From Opitutia bacterium (GTDB lineage Bacteria; Verrucomicrobiota; Verrucomicrobiia; Opitutales; T3Sed10-336), in contig PXBO01000015.1 of the NCBI GenBank assembly GCA_003566885.1, forward strand, positions 1-46,366: a stretch of DNA of 46,366 nucleotides, given 5' to 3'. Under the pieces are notes generated by a model that saw only the letters and a program-made list of their open reading frames with translations, was not told the origin of the DNA and made no database searches. The position numbers and the translations under genes are program-made. Shown piece by piece: positions 25,887 through 33,901 of the stretch. The number at the start of each line of letters is the position of its first letter. Position 1 is the first letter of the stretch.

Positions 25887-27522
25887 AGTCGTCCACCGCA
25901 TCCACGACCACGATACAGACATCGTCGGCAAAGGTATCCGAGTCGGCGTGACGACAGGCCGCGCCGGTCAGGAGATCGAGAAGATCCGGCGCCGCGACTC
26001 CGGGATTCCGGCGCAACTGCTCCTCGATGCGGTCTTCTCCGAAGCACTCTCCGCGAGCGCTTTCCACCTCGAATAATCCGTCGGTGAAAAGAACCAGCCG
26101 GTCGCCCGCCTTGAGTGCCGAATCAACGGCCGTATAGGAAAACCCGTCGATCAGCCCCAGCGCAGGCTCCGGGTCGCCGGCGGAAGGATCCAGGCGAACC
26201 ACTTCACCTCCCGCATGCTGGAGGTAGGGAAGCGGATGCCCGGCATTGGAGTAACGAAATTCGCCTCTGGCAATATCGGCCACCCCGAAGAAGGCCGTGA
26301 CAAACATCGGGGAATCCGCCTGTCGCAAAACCGGCAAAAGCCCCTCGTTCATACCGGAAAGGAACGCACCGGGATCCACCGCCGATTGCATGATCTCACC
26401 CACCAGTCCGCGCAAGTACGCGGTAACCAGGGCGGCTCGCACGCCGTGCCCCACCACGTCACAAATCAGGATGCCGGCCTCGGAATCGGAGATGCGAAAT
26501 ATCTCGAAAAAATCGCCCGCCAGGGTCGAAACCGGCAGGTAACAATGTTTAAAACGCAACCCCAACCCGGAAGTCCCGGAACTTCCGGAGAAATCCGGGT
26601 ACTGCAACGTAAGCAGGGACTGCTGGACTTCGTAAGCCATCTTCAGATCCGCCTGCATTTCTTCGTTCTTTTGCCGGAGCTTCTCCTCGGCCATCTTTCG
26701 TTCGGTAATATCGCGAGCCACTCCGATAATACCGATGATTTTACCTTGCGGATCGCGCAAAGGCACCTTGGTAACGCTCACCCAGAAGGCGGTCCCGTCC
26801 GCCAGGGCCAGCTTGTGCTCCTTGCCGATCATCGGTTTCCCGGTGCGAATGACCTCCTGCTCTCCCCGCTGCGTTTCCCGCGCGTAAGATTCTGCGAAAA
26901 AATCGAAATCGGTCAGACCCACCGCCTCGGAGGCACTCTTGAGCCCGAACTGGGAGACATGCGCCCGGCCGATGCGCAAAAAACGTCCCTCCAGATCCTT
27001 GAAGAAAATCTTGTCCGGAACCGTATCCATCAACTGTTCGAACATAGAACGTTCCCGGCGCAGCTCCTCCTCCACCCGTTCCTCGCGCGGGTGCCTGCGG
27101 AGCACTTGACGCTGGGATTTCGCCAACTCCGGGTGATCGATCTCGCGAAGGAAAAACACCACCAATTCGCCTTTGGCTTCATCTCCGGGCAGCAGCGACA
27201 CCCGAACTCTTGCCCGCCGTTCGGCCGCGCCCGCTCCCGGCCCCAGGCCCAGCTCGACCCATTCCTCCCCCGCGCCGCCGCCCAGGGCATCCTCAACAAG
27301 GGATTCCAGTGCCGCCGGCGGCGCCGCCAGTAATGCCTCGCGCCAGGAAACCCCGGGAGCCACCGAATGCAAACCCATGAGTTTCCGCCCCAAGGCGTTG
27401 CTTCCCATGAGACCGCCGCTGCGGTCCAACACCACAACGCCATCGGGAAGCGCAGCCAAAAAAGCGGCCAGGCTATTACCGAGCAAACGGGCCAGCAATG
27501 ACTCCGGAGAATCTTTCAACAT
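25885..27522 (-). CDS. PAS-domain PP2C/SpoIIE-type serine phosphatase
   Basis: An RsbU-like signalling phosphatase that probably dephosphorylates a STAS anti-anti-sigma protein. From the ATG at 27522 it has 545 residues (an ATG at 27570 is the alternative). Order: a first PAS-like domain ('FLAALPDGVVVLDRSGGLMG', about 20-80), a second PAS with PAC (about 170-285, 'LMDTVPDKIFFKDLEGRFLR' to 'IIGIIGVARDITERK'), a coiled linker, and the PP2C-like domain (about 320-540). Metal-binding acidic residues are visible in 'LAGDFFEI', 'ICDVVGHGVRAAL', 'DRLVLFTDGLFEVES' and 'FADDVCIVVV'. No transmembrane segment. The usual RsbW kinase, STAS protein and sigma factor are not in the window. It is convergent with the lptF-like gene. 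Confidence 0.9.
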   Translation of the reverse strand: MLKDSPESLLARLLGNSLAAFLAALPDGVVVLDRSGGLMGSNALGRKLMGLHSVAPGVSWREALLAAPPAALESLVEDALGGGAGEEWVELGLGPGAGAAERRARVRVSLLPGDEAKGELVVFFLREIDHPELAKSQRQVLRRHPREERVEEELRRERSMFEQLMDTVPDKIFFKDLEGRFLRIGRAHVSQFGLKSASEAVGLTDFDFFAESYARETQRGEQEVIRTGKPMIGKEHKLALADGTAFWVSVTKVPLRDPQGKIIGIIGVARDITERKMAEEKLRQKNEEMQADLKMAYEVQQSLLTLQYPDFSGSSGTSGLGLRFKHCYLPVSTLAGDFFEIFRISDSEAGILICDVVGHGVRAALVTAYLRGLVGEIMQSAVDPGAFLSGMNEGLLPVLRQADSPMFVTAFFGVADIARGEFRYSNAGHPLPYLQHAGGEVVRLDPSAGDPEPALGLIDGFSYTAVDSALKAGDRLVLFTDGLFEVESARGECFGEDRIEEQLRRNPGVAAPDLLDLLTGAACRHADSDTFADDVCIVVVDAVDD

Positions 27523-27671
27523 GACATCCAGGCAAAAAACGGCCGATCCAGACACCAAACCGATCGACATGTTCTGACGTGTTATCTTTCAGTTCCGGTG
27601 ATCCGGGCGCAACCTTTAAGCCGGAATTATTCAAGGCATATCGCGCCGATTGAAGAAAGGGCTTTTAGCGT

Positions 27672-28433
27672 TCAGATGGTCCAGGCTTCGTCCAATCCGA
27701 GAAATCGGTCCGCCAGGTCGTTCAAGGCACGCCGGGCGGGCCGAAACGCCTCCGCCAGATCCCGCACCACCGGCATCAACTCGTACCGGTCCGCCAACCG
27801 GTGATCCCCGGCCGCCCGCAGATGGCTTTCGCCCATCGATTCGTAATACCGCAGGCCGGGCGCCGCCCGACGTTGCTCCCGGTAGCGGATGTAGTCCGGG
27901 AATACCCCGGCCAGGAAAAGCGCGACGTTACCGATGTGCAACGCCATAAAGAAACGCAGTTCCTCCGATGCTTCCGCCATGGCCGCCGCCATATCCACCA
28001 GGTAATCCAACACCGGAAAGCGGTCTCCGGCCGGGCGGCGCACCCGATCCATTCGACTAAACTCCGTCAATACCGACGCGACGTAGTCCGCCATACCCCG
28101 GTCGGTAAGGCCGGACTTGAGAAACACGCGGCGCACCATGATGTAAAAATAGAATCCGGAGGAAACGGACAGCAGCCGTTGCTCCTCCAACAGGGCATGG
28201 AACAGGGCTTCATCATCCAGCACTCGGTCGCGTTCGAGGTCATCGGCCAGGAGCCGGTACAAAGCCTCACGCTCGCGCTTCCCGCGTCCCAATACCTCGA
28301 CCACAAACGCATAATCAGCCGGTATGAAACCTGGACGACATTTGGGACCGATGACGTGCATTGGAAAGTTCAGCGTGTTGACAGGAACACTGATACCCAT
28401 GTGCGGCGGCAAATCAATCCCCAAGGGCCACAT
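27672..28433 (-). CDS. Hypothetical mostly alpha-helical protein
   Basis: A 253-residue protein of unknown family. There is no signal peptide or metal motif. One moderately hydrophobic stretch, 'FFMALHIGNVALFLAGVFPD' (about 162-181), could be a buried helix or a weak membrane segment. It is rich in Leu, Arg and Glu with long predicted helices, e.g. 'LRAAGDHRLADRYELMPVVR' and 'DLAEAFRPARRALNDLADRF' near the C-terminus. The start is uncertain: ATGs at 28433, 28400 and 28361 are possible and none has a Shine-Dalgarno; the most convincing coding sequence begins near the third. It reads in the same direction as the SpoIIE phosphatase, about 100 bp away, and is divergent from the M32 peptidase. A shared operon with the phosphatase is possible; no function is proposed. 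Confidence 0.6.
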   Translation of the reverse strand: MWPLGIDLPPHMGISVPVNTLNFPMHVIGPKCRPGFIPADYAFVVEVLGRGKREREALYRLLADDLERDRVLDDEALFHALLEEQRLLSVSSGFYFYIMVRRVFLKSGLTDRGMADYVASVLTEFSRMDRVRRPAGDRFPVLDYLVDMAAAMAEASEELRFFMALHIGNVALFLAGVFPDYIRYREQRRAAPGLRYYESMGESHLRAAGDHRLADRYELMPVVRDLAEAFRPARRALNDLADRFLGLDEAWTI

Positions 28434-28514
28434 AAAGATTTTTTTATCGCATGTTTACCGCCCCCCGGGGACAATCGCCCAAGGTTTACCCGGTCAACCG
28501 GAAACAACACCGAG

Positions 28515-30056
28515 ATGAGCACTTCAAGCCCGCACGAACGAAGCAATGATCCCTACCCGGCCCTGCGCCGGCAACTCCACCGGACCTACCTGTTGCGGAG
28601 TACGCTGGGCCTCTTGGAATGGGACCAGCAAACCGGCCTTCCTCCGGAGGCCGCCGGACTGCGCTCGGAGCAAAGTTCGCTTCTGGCGGAACTCGCGCAC
28701 GAAGCGTTCACTTCCGACGAGACGCGCGCGACCCTCGAGGCCCTGGAGGCATCCGACCCTTCGCCCACCGACGATTCCGCAGTGGTGGCCCGGCTGGTTC
28801 GCCGCGATTACGACCGCGCCACCCGTCTGCCGACCCGGTTTGTGCGGGAAAAAACCGAGCACCTGAACCTGGCCTACCATGCCTGGTCCCGTTCTCGCGC
28901 GAAGGACGACTTCGCCCAATTCGCCCCCTTCCTGAAAAAGAACCTGGAACTCGCGCGGGAGGAGGCCTCGCTGCAGGGTTGGGAATCCAATCCCTACGAC
29001 TATCACATCGACCTGCACGATCCGGGTGTGACCGCGAACAAGGTGGAGTCCCTTTTCCGGCAATTGAAGGAGCCGCTGCTGGAACTGGTCGGTCGAATCC
29101 TGGAGGGGTCTCCCGCTCCCGCTTCCAGCCTGTTCAACGGGTTTTCCGAATCCGCTCAGGAACGGTGCGCGCGTCTGGCCACCGAGGCCATCGGTTTCGA
29201 TTATCGTCGCGGACGTCTCGACCGCTCCCTGCACCCTTTCTGCTCCGGCGACGGCCAGGACACCCGTTTGACCACCCGCTTCCACCCGGACAATCCGCTC
29301 GACTCCCTTTTCAGCTCGCTGCATGAGGCCGGCCATGGACTTTACTGCCAGGGCCTCCCGGCGGATGAGGTTGCCACACCGCTCGGCGAAGCCGTGGGAA
29401 TGGCCATTCACGAATCGCAGAGCCGCCTTTGGGAAAATCAGGTCGGCCGCAGCCGGGCGTTCTGGACTCATTTCGCCCCGATCTACCGCCGGCACTTCCC
29501 CGAACAACTGAGGGACGTCAGCGATGACGAACTCCTCCGCGCCGTTAATCGCGTATCGCTCAACCCGATACGAGTTGATTCCGACGAGGTGACCTACAAC
29601 CTTCACATCATGCTCCGTTTCGAGCTGGAACAGGCGCTTTTTTCCGGCGACCTCGAGGTGGAAGCGCTTCCCGCGGAATGGAACCGTCTGTCCCTCGACC
29701 TAATCGGCCTCCAACCCGCCAACGACGCCGAAGGCGTGCTGCAGGACATCCACTGGTCGGGCGGCGCTTTCGGGTATTTTCCAAGCTACACGCTCGGCAA
29801 CCTGATCGCGGCCCAACTCTGGTACAAAGCGCTGGAAATCCTCCCGGGCCTGGAAGAGTCCCTGGCGAAAGGAGACTTCAGCCCGCTTCTCGAATGGTTG
29901 AGAAACACCATTCACCGCCACGGACGCCGTTTCGACACCGAAGAACTGGTGACGCTGGCCACCGGCCAGGGAATCTCGACCGAACCGCTGCTTCGCTACC
30001 TCAAGGAACGCTACGTGCCGGCGGGCGTTTCAGGTCGATCGGTCGGATCAGTCTGA
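28515..30056 (+). CDS. M32-family carboxypeptidase (Taq type)
   Basis: A cytoplasmic zinc metallocarboxypeptidase removing C-terminal residues from peptides. It is 513 residues, the usual family length. The zinc site HEAGH is at 270-274 (SLHEAGHGLYCQGL), with the third ligand expected in the 'IHESQSRLWENQVGRS' helix. Other M32 hallmarks are 'FCSGDGQDTRLTTRF' (the family HPF-type and DxRxT motifs) and 'GAFGYFPSYTLGNLIAAQLW' near the C-terminus. The ATG at 28515 was chosen; a much longer in-frame ORF back to 27801 merely runs antisense to the neighbouring gene. The final codons (GRSVGSV) are encoded by the start of a 9-bp repeat array, so the C-terminus may vary between strains. Monocistronic; convergent with the acyltransferase gene. 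Confidence 0.94.
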   Translation: MSTSSPHERSNDPYPALRRQLHRTYLLRSTLGLLEWDQQTGLPPEAAGLRSEQSSLLAELAHEAFTSDETRATLEALEASDPSPTDDSAVVARLVRRDYDRATRLPTRFVREKTEHLNLAYHAWSRSRAKDDFAQFAPFLKKNLELAREEASLQGWESNPYDYHIDLHDPGVTANKVESLFRQLKEPLLELVGRILEGSPAPASSLFNGFSESAQERCARLATEAIGFDYRRGRLDRSLHPFCSGDGQDTRLTTRFHPDNPLDSLFSSLHEAGHGLYCQGLPADEVATPLGEAVGMAIHESQSRLWENQVGRSRAFWTHFAPIYRRHFPEQLRDVSDDELLRAVNRVSLNPIRVDSDEVTYNLHIMLRFELEQALFSGDLEVEALPAEWNRLSLDLIGLQPANDAEGVLQDIHWSGGAFGYFPSYTLGNLIAAQLWYKALEILPGLEESLAKGDFSPLLEWLRNTIHRHGRRFDTEELVTLATGQGISTEPLLRYLKERYVPAGVSGRSVGSV

Positions 30057-30126
30057 TCGGACGGATCAGTCTGATCGGACGGATCGGTTTGATCGGACGG
30101 ATCCGCCCGATCGGTCCGATCCGTCC
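30037..30126. repeat. GATC-headed 9-bp tandem array, ten units
   Basis: Ten contiguous nonamers each starting with GATC: variants include GATCGGTCG, GATCAGTCT, GATCGGACG, GATCGGTTT, GATCCGCCC and GATCCGTCC, followed by a partial GAT. It spans the stop codons of both convergent genes, encoding the last residues of the M32 peptidase and roughly the last 20 residues of the acyltransferase. It is the same type of unit as in 15381-15434. GATC is a potential Dam-type methylation site, here at exact 9-bp spacing. Confidence 0.9.
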
Positions 30127-30731
30127 GATTTCAATTCCAGCACTCGGCGGTGCGCCGATTCCGTATCCATTTCTTCAGGCCGCAGCGGCGGGCCGAGGGC
30201 AATCCTCACTACCGGGCGGAACGACCTCGGGAGTTTCCAGAAGAAGCGTCCGCCGTGGAATGAAAAGATCGATCCCCACAGACCGTCGATGTAGAACGGC
30301 ACCACGGGCGCATCGGCCTGACGAGCCATCAGGGCGAACCCCGGACGAAACGGCTTCAGGCTGCCATCCTTGCTGATACCGCCTTCTGGGAAAAGGCACA
30401 CCACCTCGCCGTCGCGCAGGCACCCGGTGGCCCGCCGGATCGCTTCACGGGGACGAAGCGAGGAAACCGGCACCACCTCGAACCAGCGCATGAAAGACCG
30501 CAACCACCAGCGTTCGAAGAGCCAGGTGGCGCCCAGGTAGCGAATGGCCCGGGGCAGGGCCGCCTGCAGAACCACGACGTCAACAAAGGACACGTGATTG
30601 CCGACCAAAACCACCCCCCCGGAGGCCGGAAGGTGCTCCGCACCGGAGAGCTGGATACGGTAAACACAACGGGTCAACCAATAAGGCGGGATGCTGGCGA
30701 TCCGTTTCAGTCGTGAGGGATATGGAACCAT
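30066..30731 (-). CDS. PlsC-like 1-acyl-glycerol-3-phosphate acyltransferase
   Basis: A lysophospholipid acyltransferase making phosphatidic acid or a related lipid at the inner membrane. The 221-residue product has the catalytic HX4D motif (His46 and Asp51 in GNHVSFVD) and the glycerophosphate-binding motif FPEGGISKDG (114-123). 'APVVPFYIDGLWGS' (motif IV-like Pro region) is near 141-154. The N-terminal 'RIASIPPYWLTRCVYRIQL' is amphipathic. The C-terminus is unusual: the last about 20 residues (from KSDGSDRSGGSV onward, Ser/Asp/Arg/Gly-rich) are encoded entirely by the 9-bp repeat array, so the tail is unlikely to be catalytic. It begins 28 bp after the methyltransferase stop and is probably co-transcribed with it. 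Other PlsC paralogues acylate ornithine lipids or hopanoids, so the precise acceptor is unknown. Confidence 0.88.
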   Translation of the reverse strand: MVPYPSRLKRIASIPPYWLTRCVYRIQLSGAEHLPASGGVVLVGNHVSFVDVVVLQAALPRAIRYLGATWLFERWWLRSFMRWFEVVPVSSLRPREAIRRATGCLRDGEVVCLFPEGGISKDGSLKPFRPGFALMARQADAPVVPFYIDGLWGSIFSFHGGRFFWKLPRSFRPVVRIALGPPLRPEEMDTESAHRRVLELKSDGSDRSGGSVRSNRSVRSD

Positions 30732-30759
30732 TTGTTCAGCCGGAACCGGCGGACGATTT

Positions 30760-31599
30760 TTATTTGCTGAAATGAAAGATTCCCCAGGTGAGACGCCCTT
30801 TCCGCCCTCCTTCGACCCAATGACGCAGGCCGGTTTTCATGCGATCGAGGTAATCCGCGCTGATTTTCTTCCGCAGTTCCTCTTCCCGTTGCTCCAGCTC
30901 CTCCAGCCCCCGGGCATAATGCCGGGGAAGCTGGTCCTGCAACTCCTCGAACTCCAGCAGACGCAACCCGTGCGTTTCACCCGCCGAGCGGTAAAACGCC
31001 GGAGAGCCCAAATCCTCCAGTTGCAGGCGATCCAGGATCGGCTGCAGCACCTCCTCCGGGCAATCGTCCGCTTTCATGGGATCGGTGAAAACAAAATCGC
31101 CACCCGGTTTCAGGACCCGGGCGGCCTCGGTCAGAACGTGTTCGCGCTCGGCACTGTGCAGGAACGAATCCTGAGACCAGACTACATTGAAGGTGTTGTC
31201 CTTGAAATCCAGTTTCTCGAAACTGCCGTCGACCACTTCGATCAATTCCTCCAGGCCTTGCTCCTTGTTCATCCTCCGGTTGCGCTCGTTTTCGACTTCG
31301 CTCAAATTCAACGCCACCGCGCGGCATCCGTAATGCCGGGCCAGGTAGCGCATCGACCCTCCGTACCCCGCGCCGAGATCGAGGACGCGCATCTCCTTTC
31401 CCGGATTGCGGATCTTGCCGGCGATGCGCTCGACCGTCCGGCGGCTGGCATCGAAGATGGTATCGTCATCCGACTCATAGATCCCGATGTGAAGATCCTC
31501 GCCGCCCCACACCGTGTGGTAGAAAGTATCGGCGTCTTCGCTGTTGTAGTAGGCCCGGGCGCGGTCCACCGGGTTGGACTGGTCTTTTTCCTTGCTCAT
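30760..31599 (-). CDS. Dimethylglycine/sarcosine N-methyltransferase-like SAM enzyme
   Basis: A class I SAM-dependent methyltransferase closely resembling sarcosine-dimethylglycine methyltransferase, which carries out the last methylations of glycine to glycine betaine, a cytoplasmic osmoprotectant. The 279-residue product starts with the SDMT signature 'ARAYYNSEDADTFYHTVWGG' then EDLHIGIY (about 14-41). The SAM-binding DLGAGYGG is at 74-81, with an acidic residue after the second strand ('NLSEVENERN') and 'WSQDSFLHSAEREHVLTEAA' as in SDMT. The ATG at 31599 was preferred over a longer start at 31656. The companion glycine-sarcosine methyltransferase, usually adjacent, is not in the window. 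The following acyltransferase lies 28 bp away. Other small-amine methyltransferases share parts of this motif set. Confidence 0.85.
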   Translation of the reverse strand: MSKEKDQSNPVDRARAYYNSEDADTFYHTVWGGEDLHIGIYESDDDTIFDASRRTVERIAGKIRNPGKEMRVLDLGAGYGGSMRYLARHYGCRAVALNLSEVENERNRRMNKEQGLEELIEVVDGSFEKLDFKDNTFNVVWSQDSFLHSAEREHVLTEAARVLKPGGDFVFTDPMKADDCPEEVLQPILDRLQLEDLGSPAFYRSAGETHGLRLLEFEELQDQLPRHYARGLEELEQREEELRKKISADYLDRMKTGLRHWVEGGRKGRLTWGIFHFSK

Positions 31600-31757
31600 A
31601 AAATCCGTGCTGTGGTTCCTGTTTTTAGTATCAACGCAAAAGCGCCCCTGCCGCACGCAAAGAAAAGGAGAAAATTTCTCCCCCTGATCCCGGCGCTACC
31701 GGTGGTTCCAATCAAAAGCCAACATCTCGAATGCCCGAATACCGCCCCGTCAAGCGC

Positions 31758-32948
31758 TCATTCCATTCGCTCCAGAATTTCAGCCCCGATCCGGTCCACC
31801 ACCAATCTTCCCCGCGCGGTAAGGCAAAGGCCACCGTCGTCCTCTTTCCGCGCCAATCCCTCCGCACACAACCGGTCGAGAAATGCCCGCAACTCAGGCG
31901 TTACGGTTCCCGGAAACCGGGCTTCCACTTCCGACGGACTCACACCCCGCGTCAGGCGCAATCCGAATATCAACAGGTCGGCCGCCAGGAGTTCATCGCT
32001 CAAAGCAACGCGGTCTCCGGTACTCCGGCGGCCGTCGGCGAGGTCGGACAACCATTTTTCGATGTCGGGAGGGTTGGCGCCGCGCAGGCCACGAAACTGC
32101 GACGCCGCCGCCGGTCCCAGGCCAATCCATTCCGCCATACGCCAGGTGTTGAGATTGTGCCGGCATTCGTATCCGCTGCGGGCATAATTCGAGGTCTCGT
32201 ATTTATGCAGGCCGTAGGCCGGAAGAATTTCCTCCGCCATACCGAAGAAAACCGCTTCCCGCTCTTCGTCGCGCACGAAATCGCCGCGGGCAAGTTTGAC
32301 CCACAGCGCGGTGTCCTCCTCAAAAGTCAGACAGTAGGTGGAGAGGTGCTCGGGTTCGAGAGCCGCCGCCTCGCGCAGGTCGCTTTCCCACTCCGTCTCG
32401 GTCTGCCCCGGAAACGCGAAGATCAAATCGAGATTGATGTTGCCGAATCCATGCCGACGAAGGCGGGAAAACGCCTCCATCACCGCTTCCCGCGAGGAGC
32501 GGCGTCCCATCGCCTCCAGCAGACGCGGTTGAAACGACTGAACGCCCAGGGAGATACGATTCACCCCGATGGCACTCAGGGCCTCCAACCTGGCATCGCG
32601 GGCGGCCTCGGGCGTCAGTTCCACGCTCCATTCCACCGGCCGGTCGCCGCAGCGATCCCGGATCAGGGTTCCGAGTTCGAGAATATACTCCGGGGGCAGC
32701 AGCCCAGGGGTACCGCCGCCCCAGAAAACCGTCCGCACCGGCCGGTCCGGCGCGGCCAGGTCAAGTTCCCGTCGAATGCCGTCGACAAAGCGGCGGAAAT
32801 CCCCTTTCTCCGGACGTTTCTGGTAAAAGGCGCAGAAATCACACGTCACCGCGCAAAAAGGCACATGCAGGTAGAGTCCCAGCGGCACGGAAGGCGACGC
32901 TGTCGCGGCGCTCATTTCCTCTCCTTCCCTGGCATAATGACTGGTCAT
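31758..32948 (-). CDS. hemW: HemW-like radical SAM heme chaperone
   Basis: A radical SAM protein of the coproporphyrinogen III dehydrogenase-like group; HemW proteins bind heme and hand it to cytochromes rather than oxidising coproporphyrinogen. The 396-residue product has the cluster motif CX3CX2C (Cys32, 36, 39) in YLHVPFCAVTCDFCAFY, the glycine-rich 'TVFWGGGTPGLLPP', 'NRISLGVQSFQPRLLEAMGR', and 'NINLDLIFAFPGQTETEW'. It also has the HemW-type CRHNLNTWRMAEWIGLGPAA. The longer N-terminus and extra cysteine placement of true HemN are absent. Its ATG overlaps the EEP-family hydrolase stop by 4 nt (ATGA), fixing the start at 32948. It is the last gene of the M48-EEP-hemW overlapping run. Confidence 0.9.
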   Translation of the reverse strand: MTSHYAREGEEMSAATASPSVPLGLYLHVPFCAVTCDFCAFYQKRPEKGDFRRFVDGIRRELDLAAPDRPVRTVFWGGGTPGLLPPEYILELGTLIRDRCGDRPVEWSVELTPEAARDARLEALSAIGVNRISLGVQSFQPRLLEAMGRRSSREAVMEAFSRLRRHGFGNINLDLIFAFPGQTETEWESDLREAAALEPEHLSTYCLTFEEDTALWVKLARGDFVRDEEREAVFFGMAEEILPAYGLHKYETSNYARSGYECRHNLNTWRMAEWIGLGPAAASQFRGLRGANPPDIEKWLSDLADGRRSTGDRVALSDELLAADLLIFGLRLTRGVSPSEVEARFPGTVTPELRAFLDRLCAEGLARKEDDGGLCLTARGRLVVDRIGAEILERME

Positions 32949-33901
32949 GGCTCTTCATCCGCCCCAAACCGGAAATCCGCCCACACCATGCGGTGGTCGC
33001 TGGCGATGCGGTAACCCGGACCATCATACACTCCGTGGGCCCCGGGTACAAGCCGCTCGCTCAGGGCGGGAGACGTCAGAATAAAATCGATGCGGCTGTA
33101 AAGACCCTGGCGTTCCCAGTGCTGCGTCCAGGTGTGGCCGCGCGAATCGGCCGCCTCCACCGGCACCGACAGGGTCAGATCTCCCCGGTGGAAAAACCGG
33201 CGCATCGGCGGCGTGTCCCGGGTATCGTTGAAATCTCCGGCGATGAGAAAAAGATCTCCGGCCGCTGGATCGACCCGTTCCAGGATGCGGTTGCGCGCCG
33301 CGGTCGCCTCGCCCGTTCGTTTCGCCGTCGCTTGAGGATCGTCCTCCCGCTCGGTCCATTTGCTTTTCAGATGCAGAGAGAACAGAGTCCAGGACAAGCC
33401 GGCGGTCTCAAACCGGACCTCCAGCAGACCGCGCTTGATTCGCTCCCGTTCCCCGAAATACGGGAAGTCCGCATCGACGTGATCCACCGCTTCCTGAAAG
33501 GGCAGTCGCGACAATACCGCCACGTGGCGCACCTCGTCGTCAGCCTCCAGAACGTGGGCGTAGGGATAATCCAACCCCTCCCGTCGAAGATCGCGCCGCA
33601 ACTCCTCCAGGAACGGCGGGGAACCCATTTCCTGCAGCGCCAGGACATCGGGAGCCACCGCGCGAATCACCGCGCGCAGCGCCGCCTTTTCTTTTTCCGG
33701 CTTGGGATAAGCCGGCCGCCAGCGATCCTGCTCGTCCACCCACCGGTCCATCACCAGGTAATTCTCGACGTTGTAGGTCGCCACGCGGATCGTTTCCGCC
33801 GCGGACGGCGACCCCGCCAGCAGAACAACCAGCGCCACCCCGCAGGCGGCCACGGCCGCGAACCAGGTCCGGTTGGGCAAACTGGGACCACGGCACCCCA
33901 T
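32945..33901 (-). CDS. Secreted endonuclease/exonuclease/phosphatase family protein
   Basis: A 318-residue enzyme of the EEP (DNase I-like) superfamily, probably exported. The N-terminal hydrophobic segment 'WFAAVAACGVALVVLLAGSP' ends in SAAET, a plausible Sec cleavage site near residue 35. Catalytic signatures are visible: RVATYNVENYL (metal-binding Asn), DVLALQEMG (catalytic Glu), LFSLHLKSKW, IAGDFNDTRDTPP (Asp/Asn pair) and 'ASDHRMVWADF' (terminal catalytic Asp-His). The reaction may be DNA, RNA or phosphoester hydrolysis; the substrate cannot be read. It overlaps both neighbours: the first base of its ATG region coincides with the M48 stop (33901), and its own stop overlaps the hemW start. 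Translation coupling is therefore likely. Confidence 0.88.
   Translation of the reverse strand: MGCRGPSLPNRTWFAAVAACGVALVVLLAGSPSAAETIRVATYNVENYLVMDRWVDEQDRWRPAYPKPEKEKAALRAVIRAVAPDVLALQEMGSPPFLEELRRDLRREGLDYPYAHVLEADDEVRHVAVLSRLPFQEAVDHVDADFPYFGERERIKRGLLEVRFETAGLSWTLFSLHLKSKWTEREDDPQATAKRTGEATAARNRILERVDPAAGDLFLIAGDFNDTRDTPPMRRFFHRGDLTLSVPVEAADSRGHTWTQHWERQGLYSRIDFILTSPALSERLVPGAHGVYDGPGYRIASDHRMVWADFRFGADEEP

Noticed and set aside
27801-28514. 238-residue N-terminal extension of the M32 peptidase ORF
   Set aside because: It runs antisense to the 253-residue gene and the homologous peptidase region begins at 28515.
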